This document shows positions 23,949 through 31,303 of a DNA stretch of 33,374 nt, in pieces; position 1 is the stretch's first letter; every line of letters starts with the position of its first letter. Origin of the DNA: Candidatus Omnitrophota bacterium (lineage in GTDB: Bacteria > Omnitrophota > Gorgyraeia > Gygaellales > Profunditerraquicolaceae); the NCBI GenBank assembly GCA_020063525.1, contig JAGUUJ010000104.1:1-33374 (forward strand). Reading direction: 5' to 3'. The notes under the pieces were generated by a model. The model had not been told where the DNA came from. It made no database searches and was given only the letters and a program-made list of their open reading frames with translations. The translations under genes and the position numbers were made by a program.

Positions 23949-24002
23949 CTTCGTCGCTGTTGCTCCTCAGGATTAAATTTGCGCTTTTCAGCGCAAATTT
24001 AA
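23949..24002 (-). repeat. Family C fragment plus perfect 13-bp hairpin after tRNA-Thr
   Basis: From 24002 to 23973 the minus strand is a flawless hairpin: 13-bp arms (TTAAATTTGCGCT and its complement) closed by a GAAA tetraloop, immediately following the last acceptor base of tRNA-Thr. It is followed by GAGGAGCAACAGCGACGAAGG, a diverged copy of the leader block seen before rplF, rpsQ and rpoB, but here separated from the rpmG start. There is no T-run, so a processing or repeat role is more likely than termination. Confidence 0.8.
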
Positions 24003-24074
24003 GCTGGAGACGGGAATCGAACCCGTGACCCCGTCCTTACCAAGGACGTGCTCTACCGACTGAGCTACTCCAGC
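24002..24074 (-). tRNA. trnT: tRNA-Thr (anticodon GGU)
   Basis: A complete cloverleaf reads from 24074: acceptor GCTGGAG with CTCCAGC, D arm GCTC/GAGC with AGTCGGTA, anticodon stem CGTCC/GGACG with loop TTGGTAA (anticodon GGT), variable GGGTC, and T arm ACGGG/CCCGT with TTCGATT. The discriminator base is T at 24002 and CCA is not encoded. It is the first gene after the strong promoter at 24279-24307 and so heads the superoperon transcript. Confidence 0.95.
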
Positions 24075-24272
24075 ATTATGGCTTTCACGTCTTTAGTAAG
24101 TTAAGGCTCCAGCGCCAAATTTAGCGTCGGAGTTCCATTCATTAAGATCCCGCAGAAAAACTTTAAGAGTAAAAAAAACCAACCCTCAAGAATTTTGTTA
24201 AATTCTTTGTAAGTTTACTATTTTTATATATATAGAAAAATGATGAAAAGCTATTCTTGGGAATTACGCAAA
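24075..24272 (-). other. Leader of the superoperon, no gene
   Basis: About 200 nt lie between the predicted transcription start and tRNA-Thr. Visible are an 8-bp AT-rich hairpin (24207-24188, AAGAATTT/AAATTCTT) followed 9 nt later by eight Ts, and an imperfect hairpin closed by CTCC/GGAG at 24134-24109. The first could be a weak attenuator, but its stem is all A-T except one G-C pair and the T-run is displaced. No reading frame of note was found. Confidence 0.45.
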
Positions 24273-24278
24273 GAAGAA

Positions 24279-24307
24279 AGTATATATTAAAAAAACCATT
24301 TTGTCAA
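24279..24307 (-). promoter_or_regulatory. Strong sigma70-type promoter for the tRNA-Thr to ribosomal superoperon
   Basis: On the minus strand TTGACA (24307-24302) is followed by exactly 17 bp and then TATACT (24284-24279). The -35 is a perfect consensus and the -10 has one change. It lies 8 bp past the rsmA stop and points to tRNA-Thr, with a predicted start near 24272. It is the best promoter match I found anywhere in the window. Activity is inferred from sequence alone. Confidence 0.82.
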
Positions 24308-24314
24308 CCATTTT

Positions 24315-25103
24315 TTATATGCTGTTGGCTAAGTGGGCGAAATCTTTCAGGGTAAGGTCTTCAGGCCGGATATTAACGTCTATGCCATATTTTTTAAAAA
24401 ACTCAGGGAGTTTTTGTAAAGGAACGATACTATCAAGACTATTTCTTAAAGTCTTTCTTCTTTTATTAAAGCTCGCTCTAATTACTTTAAAAAATAATTC
24501 CTCATCTTTAACATTTACAGCCGGGACCTGTCTTATCTTTAACTCCAGGAGACAGGAATCTACTTTTGGAATAGGCGAGAAACTACCCTTTTTTATAAAA
24601 AAGAGTATTTTGGGAATGCTATAATATTGCACAAAACAACTAAAAGAACCGTATTCTTTAGAGCCGGCATTTGCAACTATCCTTTTAGCGAATTCCTTCT
24701 GTACAGTAATAAAAACAGTTTCAATTTTATTGCGATATTTTAAGAGGTGTCCGATAATAGGTGTAGTAATATAATAAGGAATATTCCCTACCACCTTTAT
24801 TTTATTTTTAAATTTACTGAAGTATCTTTTTAAATTAAATATTAAAATATCCTGGTTAATTATTTCTATATTCGAATACCCCTTAGTATTATCTCTTAAA
24901 GTCTTGCATAATTCGGGGTCTATCTCAAGGGCATAAACAAAAGCCGCATTATCAGCAACCAGTTTAGTTAATTCACCGTATCCGGCACCTATCTCTAAAA
25001 CATGGTCGCGAGCCTTCAGGTTATATGATGCAACTAATTTTCTTTGTATATTTTTATCGAAAAGGAAATTCTGGCCTAATCCTTTTTTTGGCTTAACGTG
25101 CAT
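24315..25103 (-). CDS. rsmA: 16S rRNA (adenine1518-N6/adenine1519-N6)-dimethyltransferase
   Basis: RsmA (KsgA) dimethylates two adenines in helix 45 of 16S rRNA. The 262-residue product opens with HVKPKKGLGQNFLFDKN, has the SAM-binding loop VLEIGAGYGELT near residue 35, the catalytic NIPYYITTP motif near 107, and the FNKRRKTLRNSLD segment in the C-terminal domain. It overlaps the 3' end of pdxA by 28 bp in another frame. The pdxA-rsmA (ksgA) neighbourhood is known from other bacteria. Confidence 0.96.
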   Translation of the reverse strand: MHVKPKKGLGQNFLFDKNIQRKLVASYNLKARDHVLEIGAGYGELTKLVADNAAFVYALEIDPELCKTLRDNTKGYSNIEIINQDILIFNLKRYFSKFKNKIKVVGNIPYYITTPIIGHLLKYRNKIETVFITVQKEFAKRIVANAGSKEYGSFSCFVQYYSIPKILFFIKKGSFSPIPKVDSCLLELKIRQVPAVNVKDEELFFKVIRASFNKRRKTLRNSLDSIVPLQKLPEFFKKYGIDVNIRPEDLTLKDFAHLANSI

Positions 25104-25285
25104 ATTACCGCGAGCCTGATGGCTTCAATTAATGAAGTTGGATTAGCTAAATTAAATTTTCCCGCAATATCGAAAGCAGTCCCATGTAAAGGAGAAGTCC
25201 TTATAAAAGGAAGACCGAGTGTAAGATTTACGCCCGTATATGTACCTGATATCTTCAAAGGAATTAGCGCCTGGTCATGATACAT
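25076..25285 (-). CDS. pdxA: PdxA C-terminal part, separated by a frameshift
   Basis: These 69 codons begin at the MYHDQ motif, which contains the third metal-ligand histidine of PdxA, and continue with the substrate-binding stretch GVNLTLGLPFIRTSPLHGTA and the last helices. It is the direct continuation of the preceding PdxA frame: reading one base back from the A7 tract restores KYDCIIAMYHDQ. It is unlikely to be a separate gene. It is real coding sequence, well conserved, so the break is recent, an assembly or sequencing indel, or bypassed by slippage. Confidence 0.85.
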   Translation of the reverse strand: MYHDQALIPLKISGTYTGVNLTLGLPFIRTSPLHGTAFDIAGKFNLANPTSLIEAIRLAVICTLSQKKD

Positions 25286-25290
25286 AGCAA

Positions 25291-26043
25291 TTATGCAATC
25301 ATATTTTTTTGCGCTGCCTTTAAAACTGCTACATCGGCAGGGAGCGGCCCATCGATATTTCTTATACTTTTGCCAAGGCGCATCAGTACCGGCTTAATAA
25401 TTTTATTCTCTTCTCCTCCCAAAAGGCCGTTATCAGAGGCGTGAGGATTTAGGCCGCATACTGCTATTCGCGGATTTTTAATCAAAAATAATTCTTTTAT
25501 AGACCGGTGGGTTAAAAGAATAGTTTTATATATCTTATCCGTATCCAGTTTGGATGGTACGTCTTTTAAAGGAATATGGCGGGTTACCAAACTAAACCTA
25601 AATTTTTTATTTAATAACATCATGGCAAAATATTTTGTATTTGTGCGTGCGGCTAAGTATTCTGTATGTCCCAAAAATTTATCAAAACCCGCTAAACTTA
25701 TTGCCTCTTTAGAAACAGGACAGGTAACCAGGCAATCTATCTCTTTATTTTTAATTAATTCTATTGCCTTATCTAAATATTCTACGGATGCCTTGCCGTA
25801 TTCTGCCTTGACCTTACCAAACTTAAAATTTTTATGGGCAACGTTATTCAAATCTATAAACTTTGCACCTGACACCCGACACCTGACACCTGACACCCGA
25901 CTAAATACCCATTTATCACCTATGACTACAAAATCTGCTAAACCTCTAACTTTATTCATCGCCTTCTGAATAATTGCCGGCCCTATACCTGCCGGGTCAC
26001 CCATAGTAATACCAACTATAATTTTATGCTTTAGCCTGTGCAT
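25291..26043 (-). CDS. pdxA: 4-hydroxythreonine-4-phosphate dehydrogenase, N-terminal part (frameshifted)
   Basis: PdxA oxidises 4-phosphohydroxy-threonine in the DXP-dependent pyridoxal phosphate pathway, or acts in the related PdxA2 group. These 250 codons contain GITMGDPAGIGPAIIQKAMN, the first two metal-ligand regions (LVTRHIPLKD and GLNPHASDNG) and GPLPADVAV. The frame then runs off at QKNMIA just after an A7 tract (25304-25310). Between residues 47 and 60 five 7-bp CACCYGA units are read in frame as SRVSGVRCRVSGA, an insertion not expected in the family. Without the downstream piece the enzyme would lack its third metal ligand. Confidence 0.88.
   Translation of the reverse strand: MHRLKHKIIVGITMGDPAGIGPAIIQKAMNKVRGLADFVVIGDKWVFSRVSGVRCRVSGAKFIDLNNVAHKNFKFGKVKAEYGKASVEYLDKAIELIKNKEIDCLVTCPVSKEAISLAGFDKFLGHTEYLAARTNTKYFAMMLLNKKFRFSLVTRHIPLKDVPSKLDTDKIYKTILLTHRSIKELFLIKNPRIAVCGLNPHASDNGLLGGEENKIIKPVLMRLGKSIRNIDGPLPADVAVLKAAQKNMIA
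25866..25900 (-). repeat. Five tandem 7-bp units inside pdxA
   Basis: On the + strand CACCTGA or CACCCGA is repeated five times without gaps (35 bp). Because 7 is not a multiple of 3, each unit is read in a different frame, and a gain or loss of one unit would shift the pdxA frame. The encoded segment falls at a variable surface position after VFVVIGDKWVF-type sequence rather than in a catalytic motif. Confidence 0.9.
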
Positions 26044-26046
26044 TCT

Positions 26047-27168
26047 TTAATTCTGTATGATTTTGATGTAGGAGCGCTTTCTAAGTTCATCCAGCCATTT
26101 AGTTAATGCCTCCTGCATCTTTTTATTAAATAGCATCGAATAAATCTTATCTTGCACTTCAGATAAATTTTGATGCCGGGGAGGAATTATATTATTCAAT
26201 TTAAAAATATAATAATTATTTTCAATGGTTCGACTACGCTCACCATTGACACTGAGCGAAGCCGAAGTGTCAATTTTGATGGGTCTTGAAATTTGAGCTA
26301 AGTTTATTTTAAATACGGTATCTTCAATATCTTTTCTTAACTGGCCATTCCTTACGCAACTAAATTTATTTACGGTGAGGGAATATCTATCAGCTACGTC
26401 TTGTAATTCTTGACCGCTTTTTAACTGATCAAAAATCTCATTAGCCAAGCTTTCATTATCTATGGTTATGGATTCAAATTCCCGCTGTTCAGGCAATATG
26501 AATTTTTCAGTATTTTCCTGATAAAAATCAGTAACTTCTCCCGGCTTAATTATGATTTTGCTTCTTATTTCCATATCAATGACACTATACATAAGTAATT
26601 GTTCTCTTATTTTTGCCTCTATGTCTGCCTTGACCAAGCCTTGTTTAGTTAGGGAATTCTGAAATTCACTATCCGACCCATAATGTTTTATTATTTCGCT
26701 GACTCTCACTTTAATCCTATCGGGATTTATTTTGATATTGCCTCTTTTTGCCTCCTGCAAAATAAGACTGTCCTCAATTAACTTATCCAGTAAATCTAAT
26801 TTCATGGATTGTATTTTGGTTTCCAACTGCTCTCCCTTATATTCCGCGGCTAACTGTACGCGCATAAAATTGATAAAATCATTCAGGTCCTTTTGTGTAA
26901 TTATATCCTTATTCACGATGGCGATAATTTTATCCTGGGCAAATAATTCGTAACTGGTAGCTAGTAACTCGTAACTAGTAATAGCGAATAAAAACAGAAG
27001 GATCTTTAAAAAATTTAATTTTTTATGGTGTAGGAAAGTATAAAACACTTTCCTAATCCTAAAGGATAGACTTTCCCATCCTTTAAGGAAAGGTCTAACC
27101 ACTGAAAATCGCACCTTAAGGTTATCGCCGAAGGCGATTTTCTTGTTTTGTCTTATTGTTTTAACCAT
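26047..27168 (-). CDS. SurA-like periplasmic chaperone / PpiC-type peptidyl-prolyl isomerase
   Basis: The mature region starts with DKIIAIVNKDIITQKDLNDF, the hallmark SurA N-terminal chaperone segment, then a helical domain (LLDKLIEDSLILQEAKRGNI) and a single parvulin-type domain (about 200 to 300). It would fold outer-membrane or secreted proteins. A signal peptide is visible (LNFLKILLFLFAITSYELLA, then SYELFAQ). The start is uncertain: ATG at 27168 overlaps the mfd stop but gives a long basic n-region of about 50 residues; GTG at 27048 with AGGA 8 nt upstream gives a normal signal peptide and 333 residues. A palindromic element is inserted in frame in the parvulin domain. Confidence 0.85.
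   Translation of the reverse strand: MVKTIRQNKKIAFGDNLKVRFSVVRPFLKGWESLSFRIRKVFYTFLHHKKLNFLKILLFLFAITSYELLATSYELFAQDKIIAIVNKDIITQKDLNDFINFMRVQLAAEYKGEQLETKIQSMKLDLLDKLIEDSLILQEAKRGNIKINPDRIKVRVSEIIKHYGSDSEFQNSLTKQGLVKADIEAKIREQLLMYSVIDMEIRSKIIIKPGEVTDFYQENTEKFILPEQREFESITIDNESLANEIFDQLKSGQELQDVADRYSLTVNKFSCVRNGQLRKDIEDTVFKINLAQISRPIKIDTSASLSVNGERSRTIENNYYIFKLNNIIPPRHQNLSEVQDKIYSMLFNKKMQEALTKWLDELRKRSYIKIIQN
26224..26273 (-). repeat. Double-hairpin repeat element in frame within surA
   Basis: Two adjacent stem-loops, TTGACACT/AGTGTCAA (26266-26273 and 26246-26253) and AATGGT/ACCATT (26242-26247 and 26224-26229), carry 12-nt loops that are themselves nearly reverse complements (TCGGCTTCGCTC and GAGCGTAGTCGA). 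It is translated as about 17 residues, DTSASLSVNGERSRTIE, between two beta strands of the isomerase domain. This is the style of widespread intergenic palindromes, here inside a gene. Confidence 0.85.
26946..26982 (-). repeat. Tandem repeat in the surA signal peptide
   Basis: Three diverged copies of a TAACTMGTA or TAACTCG unit produce ITSYELLATSYELF on the minus strand, that is, the c-region of the signal peptide. The unit resembles noncoding tandem repeats, suggesting that the repeat expanded into the gene just before the cleavage site (LFA then Q). Confidence 0.7.
27032..27142 (-). repeat. Cluster of palindromes between mfd and surA
   Basis: At least three inverted repeats are packed here: AGGAAAGT/ACTTTCCT (27032-27039 and 27047-27054), an imperfect GACTTTCC/GGAAAGGTC pair at about 27069-27095, and GAAAATCGC/GCGATTTTC (27104-27112 and 27134-27142) with a nested ATCGCC/GGCGAT. 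The frame of surA stays open through them, but the encoded sequence looks unlike protein. A leader RNA structure, or another repeat insertion, is likely. Confidence 0.65.
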
Positions 27169-29059
27169 TGGGAATACCTGCCTTTTCAAAATTACCGATT
27201 GCCTCTCTTAACAGCCTGCAATACAGGTCAAAACCAACTGTAGCGATAAAACCGTGCTGTTCTACACCCAAAAGATTACCCGCGCCCCTGATTTCCAGAT
27301 CTTCCATAGCAATCTTAAAACCCGCTCCTAACTCTGAGTATTCCTGGATTCCTTCGAGTCTTCTTTTTGCATCTGTATCCAGAACCTCTTTTTTAGGAAC
27401 GATGTAGTAAGCATAGGCGGGTTTATCGAATCTACCCACCCTTCCGCGAAGCTGATGCAAATCAGATAATCCAAAATGATGCGCATTATTGACGATAATG
27501 GTGTTGACATTCGGGATATCAATACCCGACTCTATAATCATCGTGCAAAGCAAAATATCTATTTTTGCTTTGAAAAAATCAAGCATTACTTTCTCTAAGA
27601 TATGTGCCGCCATTTGACCGTGCCCTATGGCAATCTTAATATTGGCTGGCAGGAGCCTGACAATCCTTTCTTTCACTTTTTCTATATCTTGAATACGATT
27701 GTGCACAAAATAAACCTGTCCTTTCCTGCCCAATTCCCGCAAAATTGCCTGACGGATAAGGTCTTCATCATATTCTATCACAATCGTCTTTATAGGCAAC
27801 CTATTTTGGGGAGGAGTATTAATTACGGATAAATCCTTTGTAGCCATCAAACTCATATATAACGTACGCGGGATAGGCGTGGCGGTTAAGGTAAGTACAT
27901 CGCAGGCTAATCTTAAGGCTTTTAATTTTTCTTTTGCCCTTACCCCAAAACGCTGTTCTTCATCTATAATCACAAGGCCTAAATCTTTGAATTTTACATC
28001 ATCGGATAATAATCGGTGCGTACCGATTATTATATCTACGCTGCCTTCGGCAATACCACGAACAATTTCTTCCTGTTGCGCCCTTGTTTTAAACCGCGAA
28101 AGCATCTGAATATTTATAGGAAAATCTCTAAGGCGGCTGCTAAAATTCTGATAATGCTGTTCGGCTAAAATTGTGGTGGGTACAAGATATGCCACCTGCT
28201 TATTATCCATCAATGCCTTGAAGCTTGCGCGCATTGCTACTTCGGTTTTGCCGTAACCGACATCGCCGCAAAGAAGCCTATCCATGGGTTTTGGCGACTC
28301 CATATCTGCCTTGACTTCCTGGGTTGCTTTTATCTGTCCCGGAGTTTCTGTATATTGAAAAGTAGCTTCGAATTGTTTCTGCCAATCTGTATCAGGAGAA
28401 TAAGTGAAACCGGACACGCTTAAACGCATTGCCTGTAAAGATAAAAGTTCCCAGGCAAGCTTACGTATCCCCCGCCTTGCCCTTTCTTTGGCCTTAAGCC
28501 ACTCTTTGGTGCCTAACCGATAAAGCTTTGGTTTTCTTATATGAAAAGCAATATATTTCTGCACTAAATGCATTGAGTTAACGGGTACATATAATTTTTC
28601 TTGTCGGTCGTATTCAATAACCAGATGGTCTTTATACCTATCGCCGATCTTTATTTTATCCAACCCTAAAAATCTCCCTATGCCGGCTTGAGTATGCACA
28701 ACATAATCGCCGATATTTAAATCCACAAAGTTTTCTACGGGTAAATCCTCGCTAAAGGTCGCGGTCTTAAGCGTGCGCGCCCGTTTTACCGGAAGGATAA
28801 TTACCATCTTATGTTCCCAGAGCGGATTTCCGTCAACAGGATTGAATGTTTTAATAGCTGCAACTTCATTCATATTTAACTCGATACGTATCGGAAGCTC
28901 AAAGGCAAAGGGAAATATATCAAAAATTTCACCGCGCCGGGAGAAATCCCCTTCCTCTAAAACAGTTTCCTGCCTCTTGTAGCCAAAATCAACCAAGGTT
29001 GCTAAAATATTCTCTAAATCAATAGTGGCACCTATGTATAATTTTAGGGATTTAAACAT
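27161..29059 (-). CDS. mfd: Minimal transcription-repair coupling factor (Mfd translocase)
   Basis: Mfd removes stalled RNA polymerase by DNA translocation. The product is about 632 residues from the ATG used (a TTG 12 bp upstream is possible), against about 1150 in the family. Present are a D1b remnant (FSRRGEIFDIFPFAFELPIR), the RNA-polymerase-interaction domain (DYVVHTQAGIGRFLGL, about 112-180), Walker A GDVGYGKT near 270, DEEQ near 370, TATPIPRT, QLRGRVGR and the TRG motif (GAGFKIAMEDLEIRGAGNLL). Absent are D1a, the UvrA-binding D2, D3 and the C-terminal D7. Flanking genes leave no room: secDF ends 32 bp upstream. Confidence 0.9.
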   Translation of the reverse strand: MFKSLKLYIGATIDLENILATLVDFGYKRQETVLEEGDFSRRGEIFDIFPFAFELPIRIELNMNEVAAIKTFNPVDGNPLWEHKMVIILPVKRARTLKTATFSEDLPVENFVDLNIGDYVVHTQAGIGRFLGLDKIKIGDRYKDHLVIEYDRQEKLYVPVNSMHLVQKYIAFHIRKPKLYRLGTKEWLKAKERARRGIRKLAWELLSLQAMRLSVSGFTYSPDTDWQKQFEATFQYTETPGQIKATQEVKADMESPKPMDRLLCGDVGYGKTEVAMRASFKALMDNKQVAYLVPTTILAEQHYQNFSSRLRDFPINIQMLSRFKTRAQQEEIVRGIAEGSVDIIIGTHRLLSDDVKFKDLGLVIIDEEQRFGVRAKEKLKALRLACDVLTLTATPIPRTLYMSLMATKDLSVINTPPQNRLPIKTIVIEYDEDLIRQAILRELGRKGQVYFVHNRIQDIEKVKERIVRLLPANIKIAIGHGQMAAHILEKVMLDFFKAKIDILLCTMIIESGIDIPNVNTIIVNNAHHFGLSDLHQLRGRVGRFDKPAYAYYIVPKKEVLDTDAKRRLEGIQEYSELGAGFKIAMEDLEIRGAGNLLGVEQHGFIATVGFDLYCRLLREAIGNFEKAGIPNG

Positions 29060-29091
29060 AGTAATTACCAAACCCCTCTTGCGCCACCTAA

Positions 29092-31296
29092 TTATTGGCG
29101 GCCGCTTTTGGGGTTTGTGGCGAGAACTAAAGGTGAGGCAATGTAGACCGTAGAATATATTCCAGAAATAAAACCCACTAATAAAGCAAAGGCAAAATTA
29201 CTTAATACTTCTCCGCCGTAAAATAAAATAGCAAGGATAGTTAATAATGTAACTGTGGAAGTAAGCAGCGTCCTGCCTAGTGTCTGATTCACGCTTAAGT
29301 TTATAAGGTCGTACAGGGGTTGTTTACGTAAAAGGCGGCTATTTTCTCTCACTCTATCATAAATAACAATAGTGTCATTTATGGAATAACCTGCGATGGT
29401 TAAAAATGCAGTAACGCTTAAAAGGTCTATCTGCCTGCCTGTTATAGCCAAGAACCCCAATGCTACCGCTACGTCATGAATTAAGGCAATTACGCCTGCT
29501 GCTGCAAAGTTAAAGTGCTTAAATCTAAAAGCTACATAAATTAAGATCCCGGCTAACGACCAGACAAGGGCATATATAGCTTTTATCTTTAAATGCTTGC
29601 CGGCAACAGGACCAACGTGCTCTATCCTTAATATCTGTATATCCTGGTCAGGAAATTTTTCTTTTAATTTATTTGTGATAATATCAGTTTTATTCACAGA
29701 TGTCCTGATTAACACAACCTTGGGGTTGTCTTTAAATTGTTGTATAGAGGCATCGGCAAGGCCTAATTCCTTTAATACCTGGCGCACCGCATCTATAGTT
29801 ACAGGCACCTTAAAGCTATATTCCTGTAGTTCTCCGCCTGCAAAATCAATTCCATATGCCTGTTTGCCTTTTTTAAAAAAGAATATAAGTCCTAATGCTA
29901 TTACTACGATGGATATGGTATAAAAAATCCTTCTTTTACCGATAAAATCCAATTTTGTTTCCTTGATTAATCTTAGCATCGGAAGCGATTTTAACAATCC
30001 CCAACTTAAAAGAATTTCGAATATAGTGCGGGTAACTACAATAGCCGTAAACATACTGGCAATAAGGCCAATGGTTAAAGTCACGGCAAAACCCCTTATG
30101 GGCCCAGTTCCGAACTGAAATAGTAAAAACGCGGCAATAAGAGTAGTCAAGTTGGAATCAAAAATAGCGCTAAAAGCCCTATCATAACCATTGGATATGG
30201 CAGTGCGCAAAGTTTTTCCTGTGGATAATTCTTCTCTTATGCGTTCATTAATAAGCACATTGGCATCAACTGCCATGCCTAAAGATAATACTATACCGGC
30301 AATACCCGGTAAAGTTAAAGTTGCCGATACTCCGGGAAATAAAATTGGTAATATCCCCAAGCCGCCCAGGATAATAAGCAGGTTAAGCAAGAGCGCTGTA
30401 TCAGCAATAAGGCCGGCTAAGAGATAATAAGCAGCCATAAAAACAAACACAAGTATACTGCCGATGATGCTGGCTTTAACGCCTTTATTTATAGAATCCT
30501 GGCCTAATAAAGGGCCTACGGTCCTTTCTTCTTCTATATTCATAGGTGCGGGAAGAGCGCCTACTCTTAGGATAATGGCTAAATCCTGCGCCTGTTCAAC
30601 GGTAAAGCGGCCGGTTATTACTGCTTCGCCTGAAGGAATAGCTTCTTTTATACGCGGAGCAGACTGAATCTTTCCATCTAACACAATTGCCAATCTTTTG
30701 CCTATATTATCTGCGGTTATTTGAGCAAATTGCTTTGCGCCTTGCGCATTGAACTCTAAACCAACTACAGGCTCATTAAATTCACTCTGGCTAAAACGCA
30801 CAGAAGCCGAGGTCAAGGCATCACCGGTTAAAACTGCCTGTTTTTCTAATAATAAAGGCTCGTTGTCTTCCAGAGAGTATTTTAATTCATAACCTTCAGG
30901 CACATTACCCTGTCCTGCCTGCTTTAACTTATCCAAATCATTTGATACCAGTTTAAACTCAAGCAAAGCTGTTTTACCGATTATTTCTATAGCCCGGTCA
31001 CGGTCAGTAACTCCCGGCAGCTGCACCACAATCTCATCTTGCCCCTGTTTTTGTATGGAAGTCTCCCTAACGCCAAACTGGTCAATCCTGTTTCTAATTA
31101 CTTCTATTGCCCTATCAGCCGCATCTTCTTTTGCCTGGGCCGAAAGATGAGCGGTATCAACCTTAAGCAAAAGATGCATCCCGCCCCTTAAATCCAAACC
31201 TAAATTTATTCTCTTTTCTAAAGGGAAGGCAAAATACGCACAGGTTGCCAAAATACCCACAATAAAAATTATTTTGTAAATAAGCTTTCTTTCCAT
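29092..31296 (-). CDS. secDF: Fused protein translocase subunit SecDF
   Basis: SecD and SecF use the proton gradient to pull preproteins out of SecYEG. Here they form one 734-residue chain. The SecD half has the first membrane helix (IYKIIFIVGILATCAYF), GLDLRGG at 33-39, the P1 domain, and the helix 4 region GMAVDANVLINERIREE at about 340. The SecF half starts near residue 450 with GIDFAGG at 482-488 and SINDTIVIYDRVRE in its helix 4. An in-frame extension to 31344 lies within yajC and was not used. Fused SecDF is known in Bacillus and other phyla. Confidence 0.95.
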   Translation of the reverse strand: MERKLIYKIIFIVGILATCAYFAFPLEKRINLGLDLRGGMHLLLKVDTAHLSAQAKEDAADRAIEVIRNRIDQFGVRETSIQKQGQDEIVVQLPGVTDRDRAIEIIGKTALLEFKLVSNDLDKLKQAGQGNVPEGYELKYSLEDNEPLLLEKQAVLTGDALTSASVRFSQSEFNEPVVGLEFNAQGAKQFAQITADNIGKRLAIVLDGKIQSAPRIKEAIPSGEAVITGRFTVEQAQDLAIILRVGALPAPMNIEEERTVGPLLGQDSINKGVKASIIGSILVFVFMAAYYLLAGLIADTALLLNLLIILGGLGILPILFPGVSATLTLPGIAGIVLSLGMAVDANVLINERIREELSTGKTLRTAISNGYDRAFSAIFDSNLTTLIAAFLLFQFGTGPIRGFAVTLTIGLIASMFTAIVVTRTIFEILLSWGLLKSLPMLRLIKETKLDFIGKRRIFYTISIVVIALGLIFFFKKGKQAYGIDFAGGELQEYSFKVPVTIDAVRQVLKELGLADASIQQFKDNPKVVLIRTSVNKTDIITNKLKEKFPDQDIQILRIEHVGPVAGKHLKIKAIYALVWSLAGILIYVAFRFKHFNFAAAGVIALIHDVAVALGFLAITGRQIDLLSVTAFLTIAGYSINDTIVIYDRVRENSRLLRKQPLYDLINLSVNQTLGRTLLTSTVTLLTILAILFYGGEVLSNFAFALLVGFISGIYSTVYIASPLVLATNPKSGRQ

Positions 31297-31303
31297 ATGT
31301 ATC

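Noticed and set aside
24155..24175. A boxA-like ACTCTTAAAG in the leader (possible NusB/S10 antitermination)
   Set aside because: It matches the consensus too loosely and no boxB or repeated element supports it.
24171..24207. Hairpin plus T8 run in the leader as a Rho-independent terminator or attenuator
   Set aside because: The stem is nearly all A-T and the T-run is displaced by about 9 nt, so it would be a poor terminator; mentioned only as part of the leader.
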